Position numbers and translations under genes: made by a program | Notes under the pieces: generated by a model | Told to the model about the DNA's origin: nothing | Seen by the model: only the letters and a program-made list of their open reading frames with translations | Database searches by the model: none | Assembly (NCBI GenBank): GCA_028641055.1 | Contig: CM054058.1 | Span: forward strand, 243,088,187-243,152,186 | DNA length: 64,000 nucleotides | From: Alopecurus myosuroides | Taxonomy: Eukaryota > Streptophyta > Magnoliopsida > Poales > Poaceae | Reading direction: 5' to 3' | Shown: positions 43,301-53,618 of the stretch, in pieces | Layout of the letters: each line of letters starts with the position of its first letter | How positions within the stretch are numbered: the stretch's first letter is position 1

Positions 43301-44919
43301 AATAAATTCACCACGTCACTTTATGCACCTCTTCGTTGGTTACACTACTCTGAATATTTATACTAGACTAGAAGAAGTTTGAGAGATTAAAAAAAAATCG
43401 CACACGGATAATCATGATTCGCATGTTGTTCTGCATTTTTGTAGGTTCGGGCTGCAGCAATGTCGGTCGTTAACATGCTTGATCTTCGTTTGCTATTACA
43501 GGTGCGGTGGCCGGCACCGTCGGTGTCTTGCTTCTTGTTGGCGCGATAGCGTTTTTCTTGATTCGAAAGAGAAAGCAGAGGAAGGTTGTGAACTCGTCGT
43601 CAAAGCTCCTCAAGTACAGCGGCTCTAGCGGGACCCCAACGCGTTCCAGGGACCGCGACATGGAGTCCGGCAGCAGCCAGGACATGGGCAACCGGTTCAG
43701 CTACGAGGAGCTCGAGGAGGCTACCGATTCCTTCAATGAAAACAGAGAGCTCGGCGACGGCGGCTTTGGCACCGTGTACAAAGGTACACAAACACAGGAT
43801 GGCATGCTTATCTTAAGCCACTGGCCAGCACGTCTGCACCAAAATCTGAGCTACGTACGATTGATTGAAATTGTGAACTCATGGGTTGCTATCGATGCAT
43901 CCAGGGTATCTGGTGGACGGGCGAGTGGTGGCGGTGAAGCGGCTGTACAACAACAGCTACCGGCGGGTGGAGCAGTTCGTGAACGAGGCGGCCATCCTGG
44001 CGCGGCTGCGCCACCCGAACCTGGTCATGTTCTACGGCTGCACGTCCAAGGAGAGCCGCGAGCTCCTCCTGGTCTACGAGTTCGTCCAGAACGGCACCGT
44101 CGCCGACCACCTGCACGGCCACCGCGCGGCGGAGCGCGCCCTCCCGTGGCCGCTCCGCCTCAACATCGCCATCGAGTCCGCCGCTGCGCTCACCTATCTC
44201 CACGCCATCGAGCCGCCCATCGTGCACCGCGACGTCAAGACCAACAACATCCTCCTCGACACCGACTTCCACGTCAAGGTCGCCGACTTTGGCCTATCCC
44301 GCCTCTTCCCGCTCGATGTCACGCACGTCTCCACCGCTCCCCAAGGCACCCCAGGGTATATATGTTGTCAATCTGCCCAACTATTGGGCAAATTACAAGA
44401 GAGGAAGTAGAGATCTCCTCGCATTTTGGGATGTAACCAACTCCTTGTGTTTCTGTGCATGTCAGGTATGTGGATCCAGAGTACCACCAGTGCTACCAGC
44501 TCACCGACAAGAGCGACGTCTACAGCTTCGGGGTCGTCCTGGTGGAGCTCATCTCGTCAAAGCCTGCCGTCGACATCACCAGGCAGCGGAACGAGATCAA
44601 CCTGGCCGGCATGGCCATCAACAGGATCCAGAAGTGCCAGCTCGAGCAGCTGGTGGACCTCCAGCTCGGCTTCGAGTCCGACCCGGCGACGAGGAAGATG
44701 ATGACCATGGTGGCAGAGCTGGCGTTCCGGTGCCTGCAGCAGAACGGCGAGATGCGCCCGCCGATCAAGGAGGTGCACGATGTGCTCAGGGCCATAAAGG
44801 ACGGATCCGTGGCGGTGAAAGATGGAGGCAAAGACAAGGACCTTGTCGAGCCCCTCTCTCCTGACACGGTGCATGCTCCATGGGACAGCAGGAACACCAC
44901 TCCTAACACTAGCCACTAG
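40362..44919 (+). CDS. WAK/LRK10L-like receptor kinase (ectodomain copy 4 plus kinase)
   Basis: Exons 40362-41247, 43042-43077, 43502-43783, 43905-44355 and 44466-44919 have GT-AG introns and give a 702-residue protein. Exon 1: signal peptide (to about residue 25), GUB_WAK_bind (CGHLSVRYPFHL, YCGYPGLTILC), WAK_assoc (CGRCEHSSGKCGYNSTGQF). Exon 2: a 12-residue basic hinge. Exon 3: a transmembrane helix (about 308-328, VGVLLLVGAIAFFL) and the glycine loop LGDGGFGTVYKG. Exon 4: VAVK Lys near 413, HRD near 509-511, DFG near 529-531. Exon 5: YVDPEY and the C-lobe. All catalytic residues are present, so this is a plasma-membrane RD-type Ser/Thr kinase, probably sensing wall or pathogen cues. A stop at 44917-44919 follows a short polar tail. 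LRK10L1.2-like is the best family label. Confidence 0.88.
41248..43041 (+). other. Intron 1 of the kinase gene, with a diverged tandem duplication
   Basis: The 1.8 kb intron lies between GTAAGC at 41248 and TTTGCAG at 43041. Blocks at about 42229-42320 and 42379-42467 are diverged copies of one another, sharing CCTTTGATTTTGAAT-type and AAGATATTCTTTCCATTATT segments. No gene inside. Confidence 0.7.
43042..44919 (+). CDS. Shared kinase cassette (exons 2-5), possible common 3' part for four first exons
   Basis: Exon 2 (36 nt, 43042-43077) begins in phase 1, so any upstream exon ending in phase 1 with G yields the codon GGA. All four ectodomain exons (ends 23831, 36686, 38456, 41247) end this way. 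The cassette is 1223 nt and gives in-frame totals of 654, 700, 685 and 702 residues. No other kinase sequence occurs between 22529 and 45000. I see no second promoter directly before exon 2. The cassette is annotated separately from the gene model above because its use by copies 1-3 is an inference. Confidence 0.6.
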
Positions 44920-45710
44920 ATTAGATCAGGGTTTGGAGCCGCGTTCTATTCATGTCCTGTCCGTAGTATGCTTACTACCGAGAGTTGTTTTCCGTGTATG
45001 AGCGGTCCGACATTTCTTTTCCCCTACAGGTGATGTAAATATGTGTTTGTTGGCTACCAGAGCAGAGGCAGTGTACATACATAGGAGTGGTGCGGTGAAC
45101 TTGGTTATGTTACATATTATTTACTACATAGGTTTTACCATTTGGGATTCTTGTATTTTGCCTAGTTTGCAGTTCCAGCAGTGAATATTTATATTCCAAG
45201 GATATAACACTTTTGCCTATTTTGCGGTATCGTAGACACAGGAAGTATAGAAGCAGGAAACCAATAGAGAACTCCTTTAGGCCACGTAACATATGAACAC
45301 TATATTGGCATTTCCAAACTAAATATGTTGCTTGTGATTGCACCAAGACTTAAGACTGCACAAAGTGGCAGCAAATGTTCTATCTTTCTGGCTCAGTGAT
45401 TACAGACAATAATGGTACACTTTTACATGATGGAAATCCTACTGCCTGTGACTGGTGTTGCAAAACAGGTTAATTGCACACATGTTAATTAACCGAGAAA
45501 GCTACCATGTTCAGGCGTACCTCTTTGATAAATGACACTTTATTCAGCAGCTTCCTGATTTCCTTCTCGTAGTAAAGCAGCGGTTATCCCTCCACTGCGG
45601 GAATTGCTGGTGTCGCTCGTCGCTATACAATATGACACAGTTTGCTTGATTCTCGTGTCACGGGTATTCAGAAACTACTCACTGAATTGTGCACAAAGTC
45701 ATATCGTAGA
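44920..45710. other. Convergent 3' intergenic region
   Basis: The kinase gene (+) and the ABHD17-like gene (-) end here, tail to tail 791 bp apart. No gene or clear repeat is present. Both 3' untranslated regions must lie in it. Confidence 0.6.
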
Positions 45711-48501
45711 TCACCAAACCAAGCATCTTCTCCTCCTAAACTTGTCGACGTCATCTGAGCTCATTCGTGGCTTTTCAGAAACATCTACTGTTTTCGATTT
45801 CCCAACTCTGCTATCTAAGCTCTTCCGCGAGATCTGTCGGCACTTTGCAGCTTCTTGGGGTTTGTCCGAGGATGCAGGCTCTGCGGCTTTATGAGAAGCC
45901 TCGTCCGTTGCTGTTACCTCTTTCAGGTCAGATTTTGTCGATTTTTTGCCAAGGCCCGACACAAACTTCTTCAAGTGCCTGATGTAGTCAGGATACAGCT
46001 CAAGGTTGCAGTGCCCGCCGCCACTTAGCCACAAAGGTGAATGTTTCACCTTGCAAAGCTCCCATAGCTGTTTTCCATGGGACCAATCAACGACGTCGTC
46101 TGATGTGCCCTGGTACAAGTATTATGCTAAATGTTTAAGATATAACAACTCGAGCACCAAAATTCGAAGGTAGAAACAGTGGTAATAGATGTAAATTCAC
46201 CGCAGTAATTTTGACATCTGATTGCTCATTGTAGCATACTTGGCCTGGTGAGCATTTACAAGTACTAAACAAATCCTATTCCCTCCGTCTAATATTAAGT
46301 GTCGCAAAATTAGACAAAAATATATGTATCTAGACTAAAACATGTCTAGATACATCCAATTTTACCCACTTTTACGATACTTAATATGAGATGGAGGGAG
46401 TATTATCCCACCGCAGATCCAATGTAAGAATTAGGCAATGCGAAAAAGAAATTAAAAAGGTTAGAATAAAAGAACTTACATGAATGACAAGAACTGGACA
46501 ATTTACCAGGCTGATTTTGTCAACATTCTACAAAATAGTGGAAAATATATCAGCCATTTATCAACCACGTTTCCTGCAAGGAGGGGAAGTCAAATTTACC
46601 TTGTAAATGTCAAACCAAAATGTTTTTTTGACTGGATATAGTACTCTCAGTCCAGATAAAATTGGACTGTGCAGAACCACAGCTCGCAAGTTTGGCAACC
46701 GTGAAGCAAGATCAATGGTTGGGCCACTTCCAACAGATTGGCCATACAAAATTATATCCTCATCTGGCACACCATATTTTTCCTTGAGGCAGTTATATGC
46801 TGCTTCAATGTCTGCATATGTATTATACTCAGTGGGCTGTTCAATGAAAGAATAAATTTTCCATTAAGATATGCTTGCATAGAAGATTAGCGTTGGTAAT
46901 TTAAAGAAGCAAGCACAATACCTTCCCTGTAGACCTCCCATAGCCAGCATAATCATACCTGCAACACATAAAGGGGTCTGTTAAGATGGATGCCAGGGGG
47001 AAACACATTGTTATGTAGGGTACTAACTCCGAGCATACAGCGAGCACGGGCGTAAAGGAAAATCTATTTAGGAATTGAAGGAGGTACCAAGTTGATCCAA
47101 TTAATATAATGTGTGAGTGAGTTGTGTGTGTGGGATGGGGGGGTTCCCTTGGGATCTAAAATATGATGCATACCTGTCTGCAAATTTCCAATCATTAGGT
47201 ATATTGGTGATCCACCACAGACCCACTAGTTATGCCTCGAAATGCAACATACCATCTCCTCATCATCGGAAAAGTTTATTCTGTCAGATCCAAGCTACCT
47301 CCACAAGATACATTTTCTTTTTAACACCCAAAATATTGGGTACAGTACCATCGAGCCATTCTTACTGTATACAGGTATAACTAACAAGGGATACCCTGGA
47401 AATATATATATATTAAACTAAAGTTACAAAGTTTCCGCAGTATGGAAGCAATACCTACTAGGGAACTGCTCATGTACTGTGTGCAGTCCATCTAATCCTT
47501 GAAACTAGTTAATCGAGATTTCCAAACTAATGGCCCTTAACATCAAGAGCAAGAATGAAGGAGACCTTGGGGGGTGTCAGGCAGCAATATGATTATATGA
47601 AGATGATTACTTTTCATGTATAGACAAATTCAAAGTGCTATACCAGAAACAAAGAGTTAAGGGGAGACGTGGCAGCTTAGTAACCAGTACATAAAGCTGG
47701 ATTCATCGGCAGATAATACTACAGTAGTAATTATCATTTTTCTTTAACTAAGAACAAAATGCACCCAAATTTGAGTCGAATGGGACCTGCAGCAGTGCAG
47801 TGCAGCTAAATAAGATGAGCATTTTGTGTGTGTGATTCAGAACTCTCTCGCCAATTTATGTGCTACGAGACAACTTCCCCCAATATTATTAGAAAACAGC
47901 CTCTTTTCGCAACATTGCAGCGACTAATCAGGAAATCGGCACACCGAATCTTATAATAAATGCACACCACATAGGAGTATCCAAACGCCCCTTTCCGGAA
48001 CCTCTCCCGGAAGTTTCTACCAAAGGAAACATTCTCACACCTCCTAGGGGAATCCAGCTTAGAAGTAGCTAGTGGTAAAAGAAGATGAAAAAGCAAGCGA
48101 GATGAAGCGTGGGGGGCAGGTGGGGAGCATTACCCGAAGATGTTGACGCGGAGGCGGCGGCTGAGCTCGACGAAGAGACCGTACATCTGGCCGAGGTCGG
48201 CCGCGTTGCCGTGGGAGTAGAGCAGCGTGGCGGAGGCCCGCGCGTGGCGCACGTACACGCCCACGATCTCGTTCCCGCGGCGCGTGCGGAGGCGGACCAC
48301 CTCCGTGCCGTCCTCCTCCTCGGCGACGGAAGCGGAGGAGGAGTCCCCGCCGCCGTCCCGCCTACGGCGGCGCGCGGGAGGGCGGGAGATCTCGGGGATG
48401 AGGAGGCGGCCGGTGGCGGCGTCGGCGACGACGGTGTAGGACGGCGGCGTGGGCGGGAAGAAGGCGAAGCGCGCGGCGATGGTGGACGTGACCCCGCCCA
48501 T
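45711..48501 (-). CDS. ABHD17: ABHD17-like alpha/beta hydrolase, five exons, intact
   Basis: Exons (transcript order) 48501-48134, 46958-46922, 46836-46600, 46527-46480 and 46109-45711 have GT-AG introns and total 1089 nt for 362 residues. The fold is an alpha/beta hydrolase: [13 protein letters not shown] (oxyanion region), GQSVGSG nucleophile elbow with Ser169, GTSDDVVDW with the acid near 234-235, and GGGHCNLE with His263. In animals, ABHD17 proteins remove palmitate from membrane proteins; in plants the role is less clear. The start MGGVTST fits an N-myristoylation signal, suggesting membrane attachment. The last 80 residues are Ser/Lys-rich and end RRRRCLVW. All splice joints keep the frame and no defect is seen. 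Confidence 0.93.
46279..46400. mobile_element. Stowaway MITE, 122 bp, in ABHD17-like intron 4
   Basis: Inverted ends TTCCCTCCGTCTAATATTAAG and its near complement CTTAATATGAGATGGAGGGAG, with TA duplications at 46277-46278 and 46401-46402. It lies in the intron between exons 4 and 5 and leaves the splice sites intact. Confidence 0.9.
46959..48133 (-). other. Intron 1 of the ABHD17-like gene
   Basis: 1175 bp between donor GTAATG at 48133 and acceptor TTGCAG at 46959. No gene or recognised element is seen in it. Confidence 0.75.
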
Positions 48502-48948
48502 GTCGGTGTCTACGTGACGGGGCTGTCAGCAGCGCGGCCGCGTCCGGGGACGTGGCGGCATGCGAGGTCGGAGAGGGTTTGGATCGGAGGGTTTGGTTTG
48601 GTGGTGGTGGCCTGGTGGGAGCAGGCAGAGAGAGAGGGAGGAGAGGGGAGGGAGGGAGGAGGTGGGAGCTCACTACTAGTGCGAACTTTTCGTCGCGAGC
48701 CAGTGTGTTTAATTGGGTGATTTAGCTGTGGTTTAGATTTAGCGAAAGGAACGAAGCGGTTGGACTCGCCCGTACAGGAATGTGGCGGATCGGCTGAGGC
48801 TGCCAGCTGCCATGGCCAATTTTGCGGTCGTGCTAGACTAGCAGCAGCATCTACTCGGATTGTACGATGGCACAGTACTGCAAGCTTTTTGTCCATGTGC
48901 GATATGGGGTTGGAGCCTTCACCATTCTTGCTATTTTATACAGTACTA
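48502..48948 (-). promoter_or_regulatory. Likely 5' leader and promoter region of the ABHD17-like gene
   Basis: GC- and purine-rich sequence with GAGAGGGAGG runs near 48630-48662, often found in grass gene leaders. No clear TATA box was found. The Stowaway at 48949 bounds it. Confidence 0.4.
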
Positions 48949-49070
48949 GTCCCTCCGATCTATATTAATGGTCTCAACATTGTCTAGATACGGATGCATC
49001 TAGTTAAGTGTTTAGACTAGATACATCCGTATCAGATAAAGTTGAGTCCATTAATATGGATCGGAGGTAG
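48949..49070. mobile_element. Stowaway MITE, 122 bp, upstream of the ABHD17-like gene
   Basis: Ends GTCCCTCCGATC and GATCGGAGGTAG with TA at 48947-48948 and 49071-49072. Its length equals that of the intronic copy at 46279, and the inner TCTAGATAC and GATACATCC-type motifs are shared, so it is a related family member. Confidence 0.88.
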
Positions 49071-49072
49071 TA

Positions 49073-50444
49073 CTAATAAGCTAATAAAGAGAAAAAAATG
49101 TTGTAGTAACGGTATGACCGTATGAGAAATTGTGTGCTCAAGTGAAAAAAAAAAGGAACAGACGGACTGGTTAGGCGAACAGAACTAGGGCTCCAGCTAA
49201 TTCGAAAGGGAGAAACATGATGTGGTTGGGACCATGAGGTGTAAAGGGGTGACGACTGCAACGTAGTAGTACATGGCAAGCTGTATGGTTGCTTTTTTTC
49301 TAACTAAAGAACTCCTTGATACATCCCACTTTAGACCGCGCTTCATCAGTGCGGGCCATGTAGACATGTGTACGTACTCGAACTTGGAGTGTTGCCTACA
49401 CTTAATTTAATTATGAGGGATGCTCAAGACCTTTACTACTGAATCGAAAAGAGAGCAACGAAAATTTGCTCGTTGGGTGGCACCATCGGAAAATCTTACT
49501 ATCTGAAACGAGTAGCCACACGACAGCCCCCACGAGAGGGCACGCGCATCGGATGCACGAATCCATATGCTGTGCGCCGAGGCAGGCAGATGCGTCCGCA
49601 ACAGTCTTTTCCTTGGATGGGAATCGCCGGGGAAGGAAGGGAGGGCTCCGTCCGTCGCCTCCGTTGTTCGCTTTTGATCAGATGTACAGGCAGCAAACAG
49701 GAGATTTGGCGTCATATCCTGCCGCCGTGATGGGCAGCGGAGACCAGGTCACGAGGATAACTCGTTTGACCCACGAGTTTGGCCGGGAGGAAGCACCCGT
49801 CAATGCATCTACCGGCCTATCTATCCCCTCTCGCACATGTCCCATGTCATCTAGCACCCCATCCTTCGTGCAGTTGTTTGTGCCCTGATTCTGCTCCCTA
49901 TGATCCCGTGAAAATTAACAAAATTAACCTCTACTGTATAAACTAAACTTTAGCGTAAAATGAAACTATTTGTAAAAAAAATCAAAACTAACCTTTTTGT
50001 GGCGCCTCACCGAGCGTGCCGCATTGCCCGTGGTTGCGGTCATGTACTACAAGCCACGGGGTGTCACACCTCAAGGTGCAGCACCCCAAACTAGGGTGTC
50101 ACACTTCTTAGATTTTATAAGAGTGTGCAACACCCTGAGCATCGACACCATAGTAACATGAGAGCATCTTTGACTTTATCATTGATTTGAATAGTGCCAC
50201 ACTTTAGATTCGGTAATTCATAATTGATTTCAAAATTCTAATGAATTAGCAAGTGTTTGTCCAATAGATTTGAATTGTAGACAAGTTTAAGAGATGTATT
50301 AGAGATAATTTAATGTTAAATTATTTTCTTGATTACCACCCATGTTTGTTGTATATGAGAGTGGTGCGAGAGATGCATATGTTTGAGTGATATCGAAGTG
50401 TTATGTGCTACGTGCGCCAAATATAATGACCATGTATGTTTATG
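49073..50444. other. No gene seen; non-coding DNA
   Basis: A few shadow frames only (for example 49466-49888), without motif, codon bias or splice support. The part 50000-50120 has short GGTGTCACAC direct repeats. Origin unknown. Confidence 0.5.
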
Positions 50445-51113
50445 TGTTGGGCATAATTAGAGCATGAATGTTGACATGTTTGTTTTGATAGCGTAATGAG
50501 ATATCGCGTCAAGCCGATGAAGCCGAGAAAGTAGCTGCCTACCCTCGTGACAACAAGGGTAACAGTTCCCTTAGGGAGAATGTCAAGATTAGTCGTTTGG
50601 ATTTTCCGGATCGCACGTCGACAACAGAAAAACGGCTAGTTTTTTAGTGGACCTGTAAATAGAAGACCTCTTCTTCTCCAAAGGGTTAGCTCGTCCAGAA
50701 TTCATTGCTCCATTGATTGCGCTCACCCACCAAGCTATATCTCACATTTCCTCCACCCAGACTTGTTGGAACTTGAAGGATTGAAGGAGAAGGCCCGGAT
50801 CTACATCTTCACCAACCCGTTCTTCATTTTCCCCCTCATTTACTTGAGGGAACCAAGTCTAGGGTTTCCTTGTGTGAAAAACCTAGACCTCCTAGCTACT
50901 CTTGGTGATTCTTCGTGATTCTTGGAAGCCCCCAATTTGGTTGTGGGTGTGTGCCCCAAACTTGTTGTAAATGACTCGATTCCCGCCTAAAAGGGGATCA
51001 ATAGTGGAAGGTGAACTAGACCTTTGTGGTGAGGTTCATCGGAGAATAGGGTGAGGCCTTTGTTGTGTTGAGTAGGTCTTTGTGGTGAGCTCACACCCCT
51101 CCAATGAGACGTA
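50445..51113 (+). repeat. Truncated copia-type LTR, plus orientation
   Basis: It probably starts TGTTGGGCATAATTAG. Its right part (50985-51113: AATAGTGGAAGGTGAA, GTTCATCGGAGAATAG, GTGAGCTCACACC) is the reverse complement of the corresponding part of the solo LTR at about 33260-33390. It is cut at 51113 by the copia insertion; ACGTA at 51109-51113 is the presumed target site. The start is less certain than the end. Confidence 0.6.
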
Positions 51114-52120
51114 TGAAAGGACACGGATGTCGCCTAGAGGGGGGGTGAATAGGCGTTTAAAAATAATTACGGTTAAGGCTTGAATAAATGCGGAATAAAA
51201 CTAGCGTTTAATTTATCAAGCTAAATCCTAAACAAACTAGGTTCACCTATGTGCACCAACAACTTATGCTAAACAATTCAAGCAACTATGTGATAGCAAG
51301 ATATGTTACTTCAAGCTCGATGGCTATCACAAAGTAAATTGCATAAGTAAGAGATCGGGTATAGAAATAACCGAGAGACGAGGAGACGATGATTTATCCC
51401 GAAGTTCACTTCCCAATGGAAGCTAATCTCCGTTGGAGAGGTGTGGAGTCACAATGACTCCAAGCGCCCAATGGCTCACCTTATTCTCCTCGTGCCTCCA
51501 CCAATGCGGAGTGCCACGATCCACTATGGGACCTTTGAGGGCGGTCACCAATCCCGTACAAGGATGGGGCAATCTCCACAACTCAATTGGAGGCTCCCAA
51601 CAATATCCCGTGAGCCACCAAAACTCCGAGATAGCAACAAGGTCCGGAGCTACCAAAACTCCGAGACAACAACAACCGTCTAGGGCACTCCAAGTACCCA
51701 AGAGGACAAACTCAAAGGCACTCCAAGAACCCAAGAGTAACAAGCTTCTCAACCTTTCACTCGAACGAATCCTCGTAGAGAACTCAAACCGATGCAACCT
51801 ATGCAATGGCAAGAACAGAAGAAGTGCTCAAATCCTTCACTCTCAAATCCCACCAAAGCAACAAATGCTATGGGGGGAGAAGAGAGGAAGAACAATGAAG
51901 AACTCAACAAATGAATCCACAAGATCTAGATCCAAAGACTTTCCCCTCACTGAGAGGAGAGATGGATTGGTGGAATAATAGATCTAGATCTCCTCTCTCT
52001 TTTCCCACTAATTGGAGGCAAGAATCATGGAGGAATAGAGAGAGAGCAAGCTCCAAAATGTCAACAATGGTGGGGGAAAACTTGCAAAAAGGTTGGGGAA
52101 CCAATGGGGAAGAAGGCCCC

Positions 52121-52129
52121 TTTTATAGG
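52121..52129 (-). promoter_or_regulatory. TATA-like box of the LTR
   Basis: CCTATAAAA followed by GGGGCCTTC on the minus strand is the likely core promoter, pointing into the element's R/U5 region at lower coordinates. Confidence 0.6.
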
Positions 52130-52153
52130 CCCCCAAAATCAGCCCGTTGGGGT

Positions 52154-52262
52154 CATTCTGCCCCACCCCGGCCTTCCGGGCCGGCCAGGCCGGCCTCCAG
52201 GCCGGACTGTTCGGGTAGGGGTCCGGCCTACGGGAGCCCACCCCGGCCTGGGGCCGGCCTAC
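52154..52262. repeat. GGCC-rich palindrome block in LTR U3
   Basis: It is made of short self-complementary units such as GGCCGGCC, CCAGGCCGGCCTCC and CCCCGGCCTGGGGCCGG. It lies about 30 bp upstream of the TATA box, and the same units recur in the internal region at 54989-55315. Confidence 0.75.
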
Positions 52263-53214
52263 CAGTTTTCAGAAAATCTCCTTCACTAAAAACGCGATAT
52301 CTTTTGCATCCGGACTCCGTTTTCGATGATCTTGGACTCGTTGAAATCGTAAGAACGAGCACTACAAGATTATGCAAAGAAACATCATAGTCCATAATTG
52401 GATGATAAAACCAAATGATGAAAGTTATTACCTCTCTATAAAGGAACAATCGGTAAAACCTCCAATATCAAAAACGCAATAAGTTTTTCATGCGAAACCC
52501 GTTTTTTGATGAACTTGAGCTTGTATTGAAGAGCATGACAATCTCAAAAACCACACATGGAGAAAACACAAATAAGAACCAAGAAATTTTATGCCAAGTA
52601 TGCAAAGGTTTGAGCTCTCTCCGAGTGATGCGATCAAGTTGCTAATATGAGAGCCCCTCTTGATAGTACGGTTATCTATCCTTTAATCCGGTCTCCCTCC
52701 TAATGCTATGAGACCGGTAAAATAGAAAACCTATCAAGATCATACCTTTGCCTTGAGCATTCCACTTGAGCTAGAATATGACGATCTCGACCTCCTCAAG
52801 ATGGAACACCTTTCTTGATTTCTTTTTGCTTGGTGAAGACACAAAGATGCTCCCCCATATGCAACTATGGGAGAGGCTCTTTTAAGTATATCTTTACTTT
52901 AAAATTATCTCCAAAAGAGTGGCAAGCTTCAAGAATGTGATCTCTTCGATATGCTTCCCTTGAACTTGCACTTCTCGAACTTGATGACGATCACAACTTG
53001 ACGTCATCCACCATGGACTATATGAAATCTTCCTTTTGATGCAAACCCATGGAAAGATGCCTAACCCCACATAGATATACCACACACACATATAATGGGT
53101 TAGAACACAAAGCTATATGAACAATTACTTACGATACCATGATACCACATGGTACATCTTCTTGCTTTGTGAGTTGATCACTATTAACCATCGCTTAGCA
53201 CTTTGCCTTGATCA

Positions 53215-53399
53215 ACCTTTTATCTTTTCTTCTCTCTTCATAATAATGATGTCTTGAAGGTAAAGATGAATGTTCACACAATATTCTTCTTCAAGACATA
53301 CTTGATGAACCTTTTATCTTTTCTTATCTCTTCATAATAATGATGTCTTGAAGGTAAAGATGAATGTTCACATAATATTCTTCTTCAAGACATACTTGC
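53215..53399. repeat. Tandem duplication of about 93 bp in the LTR
   Basis: Two nearly identical units start AACCTTTTATCTTTTCTT and end TTCAAGACATACTTG. Only a few bases differ, so the duplication is young relative to the element family. Confidence 0.85.
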
Positions 53400-53602
53400 A
53401 ATATGCTCAACTCTCTCATGACCAAACTTGGGATATTCACATGAATAGCACCTTGGTCACCACTTGATTATCTTGAATCCAACACATGGACATCAAGTAT
53501 TGCCTATGGAGAAACTCTACAAGTATAGCTCAATGCAACCATTAGTCCATAGTGATTGTCATCAATTACCAAAACCACACATGGGGGAACCATGCTCTTT
53601 CA

Positions 53603-53618
53603 ATCTCCCCCATTTTGG
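53603..53618 (-). other. Polypurine tract of the gag-only copia element
   Basis: CCAAAATGGGGGAGAT on the minus strand directly precedes the LTR start TGAAAGAGCATGG. This is the usual polypurine form of SIRE/Maximus-like copia elements. Confidence 0.88.

Larger units (their letters stand above)
51114..53602 (-). repeat. 3' LTR (2489 bp) of the gag-only copia element
   Basis: Plus-strand ends are TGAAAGGACACGGATG and CATGCTCTTTCA. The segment 51114-51268 repeats at 59662-59816 almost unchanged. It contains a TATA-like box (52121-52129), a GC-palindrome block (52154-52262) and a tandem duplication of about 93 bp (53215-53307 and 53309-53399). Confidence 0.9.

Noticed and set aside
43507..44436. 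Plus-strand frame reading through from the transmembrane exon
   Set aside because: It runs into the intron after 43783 and then follows the kinase exon in a wrong frame (Pro/Arg/His-rich). The spliced model restores all kinase motifs.
49400..49890. Frames on both strands between the ABHD17-like gene and the copia nest
   Set aside because: Short, overlapping on both strands, without recognisable domain, promoter or splice support.
53215..53399. CRISPR-like or satellite array
   Set aside because: Only two units without spacers in a plant LTR; it is a simple tandem duplication. No CRISPR array occurs in the window.
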